A DNA stretch of 22,285 bases from JAULZV01 sp964401885. GTDB taxonomy: Bacteria > Patescibacteriota > Minisyncoccia > Phycocordibacterales > JAACPR01. A program made the translations under genes and the position numbers. The stretch spans positions 1 through 22,285 of the forward strand of contig CAYOAC010000010.1 in NCBI GenBank assembly GCA_964401885.1. Direction: 5' to 3'. Below the pieces are notes generated by a model. That model was not told the DNA's origin. It searched no databases and saw nothing but the letters and a program-made list of their open reading frames with translations. Position 1 is the stretch's first letter; each line of letters opens with the position of its first letter. Positions 1 through 8,011 of this stretch are shown here, piece by piece.

Positions 1-50
1 TTGATTCATCAAAATAGAAGTACTCTTGTGGTGCGACTTATTTTGATTTA
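1..50 (-). repeat. 42-nt repeat, copy C (tandem/permuted, runs off left edge)
   Basis: Read on the minus strand, positions 34 to 1 match copy B (15114-15147) at 33 of 34 positions. Positions 50 to 35 (taaatcaaaataagtc) match 15140-15155 exactly, but in permuted order. That order is what a head-to-tail array of 42-nt units would give, and the motif ttgatt does recur at 1 and 43. The array, if there is one, lies mostly to the left of the window. The copy sits just upstream of the recO promoter. Confidence 0.75.
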
Positions 51-68
51 AAGATATTTATAAATAAA

Positions 69-77
69 TGCTACAAT
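69..77 (+). promoter_or_regulatory. Extended -10 promoter of recO
   Basis: TGC followed by TACAAT (72-77) gives a TGn-extended -10 box. Only 6 nt separate it from the recO ATG at 84, so the transcript would start at or next to the start codon. No convincing -35 box is seen. Confidence 0.6.
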
Positions 78-83
78 ATATTT

Positions 84-671
84 ATGTATTCTAAGTTAAG
101 TACTCAGGCTATAATTCTAAAATCAGAAGATGTTGGCGAAAAAGATGTATTTCTATCTATTTTCACTAGAGAGTTTGGTTTTGTTTATGCTAAAGCAACA
201 GGCGTGAGGACTGCGTCCTCACGCCTTCGTTTCGCACTACAATCAATGACATTGTGTTTCGTTTCTTTAGTTCACGGTAAAACAGGTTGGATACTTACAA
301 ACGTAACTTTTTTAAAATCATATTATTTTGAATCATTAAAACAAATTCAAAAACAAACAATTATAAAAATATTACATCTTCTAGGTCGTCTTTACATAGG
401 AGAAGAAGCACACATAGATCTTTTTGATTTTATAGAGGAAAAATTAAATATCGTCTCGGGAGGCAATATAGATTCTGAAGAAATAAAATTATTAGAAATT
501 TTTATCGTTTTCAAACTTTTAGAAAAACTCGGTTATGTTGAAGATCATTTGATCGTAAAGCCATTGGCTAAAAATGAGAATTACTCTGCTGATATAAAAG
601 ATTATATCGAGGGGAATAAGGAGAAAATTACGCCCTTTATAAATTCGGCTATTAGAACTAGTGGACTTTAA
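84..671 (+). CDS. recO: DNA repair protein RecO
   Basis: RecO helps RecA load onto SSB-coated single-stranded DNA in the RecFOR pathway in the cytoplasm. The first 80 residues show the RecO OB-fold pattern: an opening strand with A-I-I-L-K, a D-V-F-L-S-I-F-T-R-E-F-G stretch, and the G-V-R...S-R-L-R..L-Q motif at about residues 40-54. A helical region follows. At 195 residues it is shorter than proteobacterial RecO (about 240) and has no C-terminal Cys4 zinc finger. As far as I recall, this length is usual in CPR genomes, so I do not call it truncated. The ATG at 84 lies 6 nt after a -10 box. A perfect 10-bp inverted repeat is embedded in the conserved GVR motif (201-225). The TAA stop abuts the next gene's -10 box. 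SSB and RecA, its functional partners, are also in this window. Confidence 0.88.
   Translation: MYSKLSTQAIILKSEDVGEKDVFLSIFTREFGFVYAKATGVRTASSRLRFALQSMTLCFVSLVHGKTGWILTNVTFLKSYYFESLKQIQKQTIIKILHLLGRLYIGEEAHIDLFDFIEEKLNIVSGGNIDSEEIKLLEIFIVFKLLEKLGYVEDHLIVKPLAKNENYSADIKDYIEGNKEKITPFINSAIRTSGL
201..225. repeat. Perfect GC-rich hairpin inside recO
   Basis: ggcgtgagga / tcctcacgcc form a perfect 10-bp stem with a 5-nt loop (ctgcg). It is entirely inside the recO reading frame and encodes G-V-R-T-A-S-S-R of the conserved motif. It uses codons (agg, gcg, tcc, cgc) that look scarce in this AT-rich gene. Confidence 0.7.
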
Positions 672-680
672 TGATATAAT
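672..680 (+). promoter_or_regulatory. Extended -10 promoter of the 688 gene
   Basis: TGA plus a perfect TATAAT (675-680), 7 nt before the ATG at 688. It begins directly after the recO stop codon. It supports 688 rather than 794 as the true start of the downstream surface protein. Confidence 0.65.
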
Positions 681-687
681 TTTTTAT

Positions 688-816
688 ATGTCATTAGATG
701 AATTTGAAAAACCAAATCGATTGGAAGAGTTAGAAAAAAAACTGTATTCCAAAACTCAATATAATACAAAAAGACAGAAAACATCTAAAACCTGTGGAGT
801 ACTCCATTCCCAGTGA
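688..816 (+). CDS. N-terminal fragment of membrane-anchored surface protein (out of frame with 794-2608)
   Basis: This 42-codon frame begins MSLDEFEKPNRLEELEKKL, 7 nt after a perfect TATAAT. It is charged and helical, like the cytoplasmic head of a single-pass membrane protein. It ends at a TGA (814-816) after overlapping the next frame. Dropping one A from the run at 778-781 joins it to the downstream protein, reading ...KRQKHLKPVEYSIPSDWQ without a stop. The joined protein would be 639 residues. So 688-2608 is probably one gene. The break may be a homopolymer sequencing or assembly error, a real mutation, or less likely a programmed frameshift. I do not recognise the family of this N-terminal piece on its own. 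Confidence 0.6.
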   Translation: MSLDEFEKPNRLEELEKKLYSKTQYNTKRQKTSKTCGVLHSQ

Positions 817-2608
817 TTGGCAATCTGGACACTCTGATTCTCAAGATTCAACCATGTTTGAGGATAATACTCCCAAAACAAATTGGTTTTTTAGATTTTT
901 TATTTTAGCTTTTATATTTTTCTTGGTGGCATTAGGTTATGCTGGGTATAAATTTTATTTTGGTTCTGGTATAAAGGCTGATGACGTTGATATTTTGGTT
1001 ACTTCTCCATTATCTGTTGGGGCTGGTGAATTATTTAATTTTGAAACAGTAATTCAAAATAAAAATCAATTACCAATGAAATTTGTTGATTTAGAAATTA
1101 TTTTTCCTGATGGTACCAGGTCTACTGAAGATATTAGTGCTGATTATAAAAAAGTAGAAGAAACAATTGAAAATATTTCAGTTGGTGAAATATTAAAAAG
1201 AAATTATGGAGCATTATTATTTGGAGAAGAGACCGAAAAAAAAGAAATTACTATTTCTTTAATATATCAGGTTGAAGGTATCTCTTCTTTGCTAAAAAAA
1301 GAAAAGAAATTTGAAGTTGTTCTTGAGTCGACACCTGTTCGTCTTACTATAACTAATGTTAAAGAGATAACGTCTGGTCAAGAACTTTCTTTTAATATTG
1401 AAGTGGTCTCCAATTCGACACAAACATTAAAAAATATAATGATTCAGGCTGTTTATCCATTTGGTTTCTCATTAACAAAATCAACACTTGCTTCAGAAGA
1501 AGATAAAAAAACATGGATAATACCTACTCTTGAACCAAAAGAAGTCGTCACATTTAAGATAGACGGTTTTATTGAAGGTCAAAACAAAGACGACAAATTT
1601 TTTAAATTTGTTGCAGGATTAGCTGATGAAAAAAAACTTGAACCTCAAGTGGTGTTTACCGCTAAAGATGTTTCAGTTGCTCTCGCTAGACCATTTTTGG
1701 AGTTAGATTTATCTATCGATCAAAATAATTCAGACATTATTGCTGTAGATCCAGAGAGGAGTAAAAGTGCTAATATCAGTTTTAAAAATAATACCGATAT
1801 TGCGCTTAGAAATGCATCTATCTCTTTAAAAATGGAAGGACCTATTTTGAATAAAGATTTTGTTCAGGCAAGCGAAGGTTTTTTCCAATCTTTGGATAAT
1901 ACAATTGTTTGGGATTATACAACTAATGAAAATTTGGTCTCTATACCTATTGGGTCTTCGGGATCTGTTGTATTTAATTTTGGGGGGTTGGGTTTGTCGT
2001 CCGAAAAATTTATTTTAAATCCAGAACTAAATTTCAATGTAAATGTTAAAGGTAATCGTAACCCGGATAGTGGTGTTTCAGAATCTATAGAAAATTCTTT
2101 GGTAAAAAAGATCAGGTTTAACACCCAAGTTAATATTAATACTTCTAGTCAATATTATTCTTCTGTTTTTGCAAACAGTGGGCCTATACCCCCAATGGTT
2201 GAACAGCAAACTACTTATACAGGTTTAATCACTTTAAAAAATACTTCCAATATAGTTTCAGATGGAATTATGACAATGAGAGTTCCAAATTACGTTAAGT
2301 ATGAGGGTTTATTTTCTCCTGACACAGAAGATGTTTCTTTTGACCCAGTATCAAGAGTTATCACTTGGAATTTAAAAAATATAGATCAAAAAACTGGGTA
2401 TCAGGGTTTATCGGCAAGGTCGATAGCTTTACAACTGTCAATTACCCCCAGTCTTAGCCAAAGTGGATCGTCACCAGTATTGCTAGAGAATATTAAATTT
2501 TCAGGAAAAGACCTATTTACAAATAAAATTATAGAAATAAACCCTGCTTTAATAAGTACTGCAATAGATGATGCTAAAGATTATTATAGCTCTCAAGTTT
2601 CTAAATAA
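794..2608 (+). CDS. Single-pass membrane protein with large extracellular beta-sandwich region (DUF11-like repeats)
   Basis: Function unknown; probably a surface or cell-envelope protein. Numbering from the GTG at 794, residues about 1-33 are polar and residues 34-56 form one transmembrane helix (WFFRFFILAFIFFLVALGY). The remaining 540 or so residues are predicted outside. They contain repeated beta-strand-rich modules with the cadence of DUF11/CARDB-type domains. Typical stretches are L-x-F-N-x-E-V-V-S-N-S-T, F-x-F-N-x-x-x-x-N-K-N-Q-L and V-V-F-N-F-G-G-L. There is no LPXTG or cleavable signal peptide, so it should stay anchored by the helix. GTG at 794 is only the first start in this frame. 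The real start is more likely ATG 688 in another frame. It lies between recO and glyQS with a gap of 36 nt to the latter. Confidence 0.7.
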   Translation: MEYSIPSDWQSGHSDSQDSTMFEDNTPKTNWFFRFFILAFIFFLVALGYAGYKFYFGSGIKADDVDILVTSPLSVGAGELFNFETVIQNKNQLPMKFVDLEIIFPDGTRSTEDISADYKKVEETIENISVGEILKRNYGALLFGEETEKKEITISLIYQVEGISSLLKKEKKFEVVLESTPVRLTITNVKEITSGQELSFNIEVVSNSTQTLKNIMIQAVYPFGFSLTKSTLASEEDKKTWIIPTLEPKEVVTFKIDGFIEGQNKDDKFFKFVAGLADEKKLEPQVVFTAKDVSVALARPFLELDLSIDQNNSDIIAVDPERSKSANISFKNNTDIALRNASISLKMEGPILNKDFVQASEGFFQSLDNTIVWDYTTNENLVSIPIGSSGSVVFNFGGLGLSSEKFILNPELNFNVNVKGNRNPDSGVSESIENSLVKKIRFNTQVNINTSSQYYSSVFANSGPIPPMVEQQTTYTGLITLKNTSNIVSDGIMTMRVPNYVKYEGLFSPDTEDVSFDPVSRVITWNLKNIDQKTGYQGLSARSIALQLSITPSLSQSGSSPVLLENIKFSGKDLFTNKIIEINPALISTAIDDAKDYYSSQVSK

Positions 2609-2631
2609 CTTTTAAAAAATTAAAAATAGGG

Positions 2632-2637
2632 TATTGT
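2632..2637 (+). promoter_or_regulatory. -10 box of glyQS
   Basis: TATTGT lies 7 nt before the ATG at 2645, matching the spacing at the other starts in this window. The sequence match to TATAAT is partial, so this is weaker than its siblings. Co-transcription from upstream is possible. Confidence 0.4.
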
Positions 2638-2644
2638 ATTAGAT

Positions 2645-3997
2645 ATGAAATCAAATGAACATCAAGAACAAATGGAAAAAATAGTATCGCTTTGTAAAAG
2701 AAGAGGTTTCTTTTTTAGGGGGTCAGAAATATACGGTGGTATTGCAGGTTTTTTTGATTATGGACCATTAGGAGTTGCTTTGAAAAAAAATGTAGAAAAA
2801 ATTTGGTGGGATATGTTTGTTGAATCTAGGGAGGACATGTACGGTGTCGATGCAACTCTTGTTATGCATCCTAACGTTTATCAGGCTAGTGGCCACGCCA
2901 AAAATTTTGCCGATCCAATGGTGGAAGATTCAAAAACTCACAAAAAATATAGAGCAGATCATATTCTTGAAGAAAACGGTCTAGACTCAGCAGGTCTTTC
3001 TCCAGAAGAAATGAATAAATTAATTATTGAAAGAAATTTAAAGAGCCCAGATAATAATCCTCTTGGAGAAGTTACACAATTTAATATGATGTTTCAAACT
3101 TTCGTTGGTGCTAATTCCGATTCAGAATCCAGAACCTTTTTAAGACCAGAAACCGCTCAAGGTATTTTTACCAATTATAAAAATGTTCTTGATACACTTC
3201 ACCCAAAAATTCCTTTTGGTATTGGTCAGATAGGTAAATCTTTTAGAAATGAAATAGCCCCAAGAGATTTTATTTTTAGAGTTAGAGAGTTTTCTCAAAT
3301 GGAGGTTGAATATTTTGTAAACCCTAAAGATTGGCAAAAATATTTTGAAAGTTTTCAAAAACAAGTTTGGGACTTTATTGAATCAGTAGGTATTGATACA
3401 TCAAAAGTTTCAGAAAAAGAAATAGCCGATGAAGATAGGGCGTTCTATTCAAAAAGAACAATTGATTTTGAATTTGTTTATCCTTTTGGTAATAAAGAAC
3501 TTTATGGTTTAGCATATAGAACTGATTATGATTTAAAAAACCATAGTGAAGTTTCTAAAGTTGATTTGTCATATTTTGATGAAGAAACACGGGAAAGATT
3601 TATCCCGCATGTTATAGAGCCATCATTCGGTTTAGAAAGAACAATACTTGCTATTTTGGCTAGTTCATACAGTGAAGATGAAGTTAACGGCGAAACAAGA
3701 GTGTTTCTAAAATTAAAACCAGAAATTGCACCATATCAATATGCAGTATTCCCACTTCTTAAAAATAAACCTGAACTTGTATCAAAAGCCAGAGAGGTTT
3801 ATGAAATGCTAAAGAAAAAGGGAGTAAGAGTTATGTTTGATGATAATGGAAATATTGGTAAAAGATATCGAAGACAGGATGAAATCGGTACGCCTTATTG
3901 TATTACAATAGATTTTGATTCTCTTGAAGATGATACTGTGACAGTTAGAGATAGAGATAATGGGGAACAGAAAAGGGTTAGTTTGAAAGAAATTTAA
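2645..3997 (+). CDS. glyQS: Glycine--tRNA ligase, single-chain (alpha2) type
   Basis: This cytoplasmic class II aminoacyl-tRNA synthetase charges tRNA-Gly with glycine using ATP. It is the homodimeric single-chain type, not the alpha2beta2 GlyQ/GlyS pair. The family signature GGIAGFFDYGPLG is near residue 32. Class II motif 2 begins F-R-N-E at about residue 200 (FRNEIAPRDFIFRVREFSQ). Motif 3 is E-P-S-F-G-L-E-R at about residues 323-331. The C-terminal 100 residues carry the anticodon-binding fold (IAPYQYAVFPL..., then RRQDEIGTPYCITID). The length of 450 residues is full for the family and the frame is intact. A 15-bp terminator hairpin starts 6 nt after the stop. Confidence 0.95.
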   Translation: MKSNEHQEQMEKIVSLCKRRGFFFRGSEIYGGIAGFFDYGPLGVALKKNVEKIWWDMFVESREDMYGVDATLVMHPNVYQASGHAKNFADPMVEDSKTHKKYRADHILEENGLDSAGLSPEEMNKLIIERNLKSPDNNPLGEVTQFNMMFQTFVGANSDSESRTFLRPETAQGIFTNYKNVLDTLHPKIPFGIGQIGKSFRNEIAPRDFIFRVREFSQMEVEYFVNPKDWQKYFESFQKQVWDFIESVGIDTSKVSEKEIADEDRAFYSKRTIDFEFVYPFGNKELYGLAYRTDYDLKNHSEVSKVDLSYFDEETRERFIPHVIEPSFGLERTILAILASSYSEDEVNGETRVFLKLKPEIAPYQYAVFPLLKNKPELVSKAREVYEMLKKKGVRVMFDDNGNIGKRYRRQDEIGTPYCITIDFDSLEDDTVTVRDRDNGEQKRVSLKEI

Positions 3998-4002
3998 AAA
4001 TA

Positions 4003-4035
4003 AAAATGGCCAGCCCCGAAGGGGCTGGCCATTTT
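4003..4035. terminator. Bidirectional intrinsic terminator (glyQS / 4056 gene)
   Basis: A perfect 15-bp stem (4003-4017 with 4021-4035) has a GAA loop and a GC-rich upper part (ggccagcccc). A and T runs at its foot let it stop transcription in both directions. It sits between the convergent glyQS and the minus-strand unknown gene. Confidence 0.9.
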
Positions 4036-4055
4036 GATAATAAATCATTTTATTA

Positions 4056-4412
4056 TCATTTGGTAAAATGTAAAACCAAAGAATCGAAATCAAGGACCTC
4101 TTCAGCCGTGATATCTTTTTTGAAGTCTTCCTTCATTTGTCTGAATTCTTCCCACTCATCAAAATCTCCTTGACGAAGCAGAATGATTTTTTCAATGAAA
4201 ATATTAGCTAGTTCAGCATGTGAAGTGTCTTCGTGTACTGGTCTTCGAGATACGTCTTTAACGTAGTACTCAATAACCCTTTGTTCTTGACCTGTGACGA
4301 TGATTTCTAATTCTTCGGGTTTTGTATCTTTTTTACAATCCATTAATTTTTTCAATAGGATTCTGAAAAAAGAAATACGAAATTCTCGGTCGGTGGTTGG
4401 TGCGGTTTGCAT
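4056..4412 (-). CDS. Hypothetical small acidic protein
   Basis: I do not recognise this protein. From the ATG at 4412 it is 118 residues, charged and mostly helical. Several Asp/Glu-rich stretches lie in the second half (FDEWEEFRQMKEDFKKD). There is no signal peptide, membrane helix or metal-binding cluster. A TTG four codons upstream (4424) would give 122 residues, but the ATG is the plainer choice. It ends with TGA. It is a lone minus-strand gene between convergent glyQS and the divergent M16 peptidase gene, and shares glyQS's bidirectional terminator. The frame is open across a region with no competing gene and the composition looks protein-like, so I consider it real. Confidence 0.6.
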   Translation of the reverse strand: MQTAPTTDREFRISFFRILLKKLMDCKKDTKPEELEIIVTGQEQRVIEYYVKDVSRRPVHEDTSHAELANIFIEKIILLRQGDFDEWEEFRQMKEDFKKDITAEEVLDFDSLVLHFTK

Positions 4413-4470
4413 AATATAGAACAATTTAGATTCAAATGAATATTATGCCTTTTATATAAAAAAGCAATTA

Positions 4471-4498
4471 TTTACCCAGACTTCAATTTATGTATAAT
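4471..4498 (+). promoter_or_regulatory. Promoter of the M16 peptidase gene
   Basis: The -35-like TTTACC (4471-4476), a 16-nt spacer and a perfect TATAAT (4493-4498) lie 7 nt before the ATG at 4506. The local context TGTATAATAA recurs before rpsF and before the 15234 gene. Confidence 0.65.
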
Positions 4499-4505
4499 AA
4501 AGGCC

Positions 4506-5777
4506 ATGAAATATAAAAAAACTGTATTAAAAAATGGAATGAGAATTATTACTGTGCCTCTTAAGGATAGTCAAAGCGCTATCGGTATGGTTCTTGTTGA
4601 AACCGGATCAGACTATGAACCAAAAGAACAAAATGGTTTGTCTCATTTTTTAGAACATATGGTTTTTAAAGAAACTATTAATAGAACAGGGAAACAGATA
4701 AAAATAGAAATGGACAGTATGGGAGCCTCTGCAAATGCTTTTACTTCAAATGAGTTCACTGGTTATTATGCAAAAGCAAGTAAAGAAAAAATCTCAAAAA
4801 TTATTGAATTTGTTTCTGATCTATATTTAAATCCAACATTTCCACAAAAGGATATAGATATTGAAAGAGGTGTAATTGTCGAAGAAATAAACATGTATGA
4901 AGATTTGCCTCAACACACTGTGGTCGATTTGTGGCAAGAGCTTTTATATCCAAACTCTCCCGCTGGAAGGGTAACAATTGGGCCAAAAGAAAATATACTT
5001 TCTTTTACTAGAGAAGATTTTGTGAATTATCATAAAAAACATTACACACCATCAAAAACGGTTTGTGTTGTTGCGGGCGGTATTGACGAAAAGAAAGTTA
5101 TTAATCAAATTAAGAAAATATTTGAACCGATAAATAATAATTCTTATTCAAAAAGATCAAAAACAAAATTCTCACAAAATTCTCCTCAAGTATTAATCAA
5201 AAATAAAAAAACAGATCAAGCGCATTTGATTATTGGATTTAGATCTTTTAAACAAAGTGATAAAAATAATTATCCATTAAAAGTTGCAGCTACTATTTTG
5301 GGTCAAGGCTTTAGTTCTCGTCTCTTTACAAAAATGAGAGATGAACTTGGAATGTGTTATTACACAAAGGCGGGGATAGACTCGTATACAGATAGGGGGT
5401 CTTTTATCGTCAGAGCAGGAGTAACTGTTTCTAGAATGCATGAATCAATCAATGTTATTATAGATGAATTTAAAAAGATTAGGAGTGAAAAAATACCAGA
5501 CGATGAATTGCAAAAGGCTAAAGATTTTATTATTGGTAATTTTTCAATTGGTTTAGAAACATCAGAAGATGTTGCTGATTATTTTGGGTTTCAAGAATTA
5601 CTTAGAGAAGAAATTCTAAATCCAAAGGACTATGTTGCAAAAATAAAATCTGTAACAAATAAAGATATACAAAAGGTTTTAAAACAAATTATGAAACCTA
5701 AAAATCTTAATTTAACAATAATCGGTCCTTTTGTAGAGTCTGATAAGGAATCTTTTGAAAAACTATTAAAAATCTAG
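4506..5777 (+). CDS. M16-family zinc metallopeptidase (processing-peptidase/PqqL-like)
   Basis: This protein belongs to the inverted-zincin (insulinase-like, M16B) family, which cleaves peptides inside a clam-shaped chamber. The zinc site is visible: H47-F-L-E50-H51 forms the HxxEH motif, and E127 in V-E-E-I-N-M is the third ligand, 76 residues after H51, as is usual. The second homologous half carries the substrate-binding R/Y element near residues 277-285 (M-R-D-E-L-G-M-C-Y-Y). At 423 residues it has the full length of a two-domain M16B subunit. There is no signal peptide, so a cytoplasmic location is inferred. It starts 7 nt after a strong -10 box, diverges from the 4056 gene, and is followed after 42 nt (51 nt to the preferred start) by the permease gene. 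It ends with TAG. The substrate is unknown. Confidence 0.9.
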   Translation: MKYKKTVLKNGMRIITVPLKDSQSAIGMVLVETGSDYEPKEQNGLSHFLEHMVFKETINRTGKQIKIEMDSMGASANAFTSNEFTGYYAKASKEKISKIIEFVSDLYLNPTFPQKDIDIERGVIVEEINMYEDLPQHTVVDLWQELLYPNSPAGRVTIGPKENILSFTREDFVNYHKKHYTPSKTVCVVAGGIDEKKVINQIKKIFEPINNNSYSKRSKTKFSQNSPQVLIKNKKTDQAHLIIGFRSFKQSDKNNYPLKVAATILGQGFSSRLFTKMRDELGMCYYTKAGIDSYTDRGSFIVRAGVTVSRMHESINVIIDEFKKIRSEKIPDDELQKAKDFIIGNFSIGLETSEDVADYFGFQELLREEILNPKDYVAKIKSVTNKDIQKVLKQIMKPKNLNLTIIGPFVESDKESFEKLLKI

Positions 5778-5812
5778 TATTTTAAAAAGACTCTTTTACT
5801 TGAACCTTTTTG

Positions 5813-5821
5813 TGGTACTAT
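5813..5821 (+). promoter_or_regulatory. Extended -10 promoter of the AI-2E permease gene
   Basis: TGG followed by TACTAT (5816-5821) forms an extended -10 box. Its end overlaps the ATG at 5820 and lies 7 nt before the ATG at 5829. This is why the second ATG is preferred. A TTTTAC element 16 nt upstream (5794-5799) could act as -35. Confidence 0.5.
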
Positions 5822-5828
5822 GAACGAT

Positions 5829-6911
5829 ATGAAAGATAAATTAAATCAAGCAATTTCAATCCAATTTACTACTGGTGCAATTATTAAAACCCTAGTTATA
5901 TTATTCTTAGTATATATAGGTTTTTTACTTAGAAACTTGTTTCTTATTATTTTGACAGCTGTAATTATGGCTTCAGCAGCAGAGCCTATAATCAAATGGA
6001 TCATGAAATGGTCTATACCAAGATCCATTGCAGTAATAACTATATATCTTTCAATGTTTATAGGTATCGTTGGAATCACTACTTTGATATTGCCACCTCT
6101 TGCTCAAGATATAAAATCTACAATCACAACTCTTCCTCATTATATTGAAACAATTAAACCTTCTGATTGGGAAAAAATACCAGGTCTTTCGGTTATATTT
6201 AATCAATTATCTACATCAAATTATTCCGAAGATATCATTCAACAAGTTAGCGGATATACCACCAAAGCTTCTTTAGGTTTTTTCAAAACAGCCGGAACTA
6301 TTTTCGGGGGTCTATTTAGTTTTGTTCTTATTGTTGTTATTTCTTTTTATCTCGCAGTTCAAGCTGATGGAGTTGCTAGTTTCTTGAGAGTTATAACTCC
6401 TATTCAACATGAAAAATATGTTTTAGATTTATGGAAAAGATCTCAAAGAAAAATTGGATTATGGATGCAAGGGCAGTTACTGCTAGGTGTGATAGTGGGT
6501 GTTCTTACTTATCTTGGTTTGACCGTATTGGGGGTCAACAATGCTTTATTATTAGCCCTTATTGCTGCCGCTTTCGAATTAATCCCTATTTTCGGGCCCA
6601 TACTTTCTGCTATACCGGCAATAGGAGTTGCCTTAATTCAAGATGGTTTTTCTTTAGCACTAATAGTTCTTGGTCTATATTTGATTATCCAACAATTTGA
6701 GAATCATTTAATCCACCCTTTGGTAGTAAAAAAGATTGTCGGCATACCGTCATTATTGGCCATTTTATCTTTGATTGTCGGAGCTCAGTTGGCAGGATTT
6801 TTGGGTATGATTATCGCTGTCCCTGTAGCTGCAGCTTTGATGGAATTTCTTGCTGATGTTGAAAAACAAAAGGTTATTGAATTGGAAAAATTAAATCTTA
6901 AAGCTAACTAA
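5829..6911 (+). CDS. AI-2E family membrane permease
   Basis: This is a polytopic inner-membrane protein of the AI-2E/PerM/YdiK superfamily. Members have been linked to autoinducer-2 export or Na+/H+ antiport, and the substrate here cannot be read from sequence. Two N-terminal helices (IIKTLVILFLVYIGFLLRN and the following segment) precede a soluble stretch of about 80 residues, then a C-terminal membrane block. The family signatures F-E-L-I-P-I-F-G-P and Q-Q-F-E-N-H-L-I-H-P are both present, followed by G-A-Q-L-A-G-F-L-G-M. Length is about 360 residues, normal for the family. ATG 5820 would add three residues but lies inside the likely -10 box, so I chose 5829. metG starts 5 nt after the stop, so the two are probably co-transcribed. 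Confidence 0.88.
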   Translation: MKDKLNQAISIQFTTGAIIKTLVILFLVYIGFLLRNLFLIILTAVIMASAAEPIIKWIMKWSIPRSIAVITIYLSMFIGIVGITTLILPPLAQDIKSTITTLPHYIETIKPSDWEKIPGLSVIFNQLSTSNYSEDIIQQVSGYTTKASLGFFKTAGTIFGGLFSFVLIVVISFYLAVQADGVASFLRVITPIQHEKYVLDLWKRSQRKIGLWMQGQLLLGVIVGVLTYLGLTVLGVNNALLLALIAAAFELIPIFGPILSAIPAIGVALIQDGFSLALIVLGLYLIIQQFENHLIHPLVVKKIVGIPSLLAILSLIVGAQLAGFLGMIIAVPVAAALMEFLADVEKQKVIELEKLNLKAN

Positions 6912-6916
6912 TTGAT

Positions 6917-8011
6917 ATGAAACAAAAAAATAATTTTTATATTACAACGACTTTGCCATACGTGAATGCCAAACCGCATATAGGTTTTGCCATTGAAATA
7001 ATTAGAGCTGATGCCATTGCTAGATTCCAAAGAAAAATAGGGAAGAACGTTTTCTTTAATACTGGTACTGATGAACACGGAGTTAAGATTTTTAAAAAAG
7101 CACAAGAGGAAGGAATTTCTCCTCAAGAACTTGTGGATAAAAATGCAATCCTTTATAAGGATTTATTAAAAACACTTTCTATTCAAGAAGATGCTTTTAT
7201 TCGTACAACAGATAAAAATCATCAAGAGTCTGCACAAAAGTTTTGGAATAAATGTAAAGAGGCAGGTTTTATAGAAAAAAGGACATACACAGGCTTATAT
7301 TGTCAAGGTTGTGAATTATTCAAAACAGAAAGAGATTTGATTGATGGAAAATGTTCCGATCACCCAGCGACTCCTTTAGAATCAATTTCAGAAGAAAATT
7401 ATTTTTTCCTTTATTCAAAATTTGCCGATGAACTTTTGAAATTATATGAACAAAAAGATTTTGTAATACCAGAATTTAGATTAAATGAAATTAAAAATCA
7501 AATTAAAGATGGTTTGGAAGATTTTAGTATTTCTAGAGTAAAAGAAAAAATGTTATGGGGGATACCTGTTCCTGAAGACGATTCTCAGGTTATGTATGTT
7601 TGGTTTGATGCTTTGGTAAATTATATTTCAACATTGGGTTGGCCAGATAACATGGAGAATTTCAATACTTTTTGGAACCCTGAAATTTCTACGATGGTTC
7701 AAGTTTGTGGGAAAGATAATCTTAGGCAACAAACTGCAATGTGGCAAGCAATGTTGACCTCTGTTGAACTTCCTCATACAAGCCATGTAATTATCAATGG
7801 TTTTATCACTGTTGGTGGGCAAAAAATGTCTAAAACTCTCGGTAATGTTATAGACCCAGTCGAGATTGTGAATTCTTACGGAGTTGACGCATTAAGATAT
7901 TTTGCCATTAGAGAATTGAGCCCTTATGAAGATAGTGATTTTGATGAGAATAGATTTAAAGAAGCTTATAATGCATCTCTTGCTAATGGTATTGGTAACT
8001 TAACAAGATAA
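6917..8011 (+). CDS. metG: Methionine--tRNA ligase, catalytic part (reading frame broken at 8009)
   Basis: This is the class I synthetase that charges initiator and elongator tRNA-Met. Visible landmarks are the HIGH-like P-H-I-G-F at residues 20-24, a zinc knuckle (Y-C-Q-G-C ... K-C-S-D-H), W-F-D-A-L-V-N-Y, and K-M-S-K-T at 303-307. The frame stops at TAA 8009-8011, right after A-N-G-I-G-N-L-T-R, where homologues run on into the anticodon-binding domain. The missing domain follows immediately in the next frame (8004-8333). A small deletion or one-base insertion therefore split the gene. As metG is normally essential and single-copy, either this is an assembly error or the two pieces work together. 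It lies 5 nt after the permease gene. Confidence 0.9.
   Translation: MKQKNNFYITTTLPYVNAKPHIGFAIEIIRADAIARFQRKIGKNVFFNTGTDEHGVKIFKKAQEEGISPQELVDKNAILYKDLLKTLSIQEDAFIRTTDKNHQESAQKFWNKCKEAGFIEKRTYTGLYCQGCELFKTERDLIDGKCSDHPATPLESISEENYFFLYSKFADELLKLYEQKDFVIPEFRLNEIKNQIKDGLEDFSISRVKEKMLWGIPVPEDDSQVMYVWFDALVNYISTLGWPDNMENFNTFWNPEISTMVQVCGKDNLRQQTAMWQAMLTSVELPHTSHVIINGFITVGGQKMSKTLGNVIDPVEIVNSYGVDALRYFAIRELSPYEDSDFDENRFKEAYNASLANGIGNLTR

Noticed and set aside
1..50. CRISPR array edge
   Set aside because: The 42-nt periodicity has no spacer: one unit runs directly into the next. Single copies occur elsewhere in both gene-flanking contexts, and no cas gene is present.
84..671. RecO as a truncated pseudogene
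   Set aside because: It lacks the zinc finger, but the motifs are intact, the promoter is good and, as far as I recall, CPR RecO proteins have this length.
3140..3364. Minus-strand frame inside glyQS
   Set aside because: Shadow of the catalytic core coding sequence; no promoter or family resemblance.
4056..4058. UGA recoded as glycine (as in Gracilibacteria/Absconditabacteria)
   Set aside because: No conserved protein here has internal TGA. TGA acts as a normal stop for the 4056 and 20069 genes.
6431..6700. Plus-strand frame inside the AI-2E permease gene
   Set aside because: It overlaps a well-conserved family signature in the true frame and its own translation is Cys/Ser-rich without any pattern.
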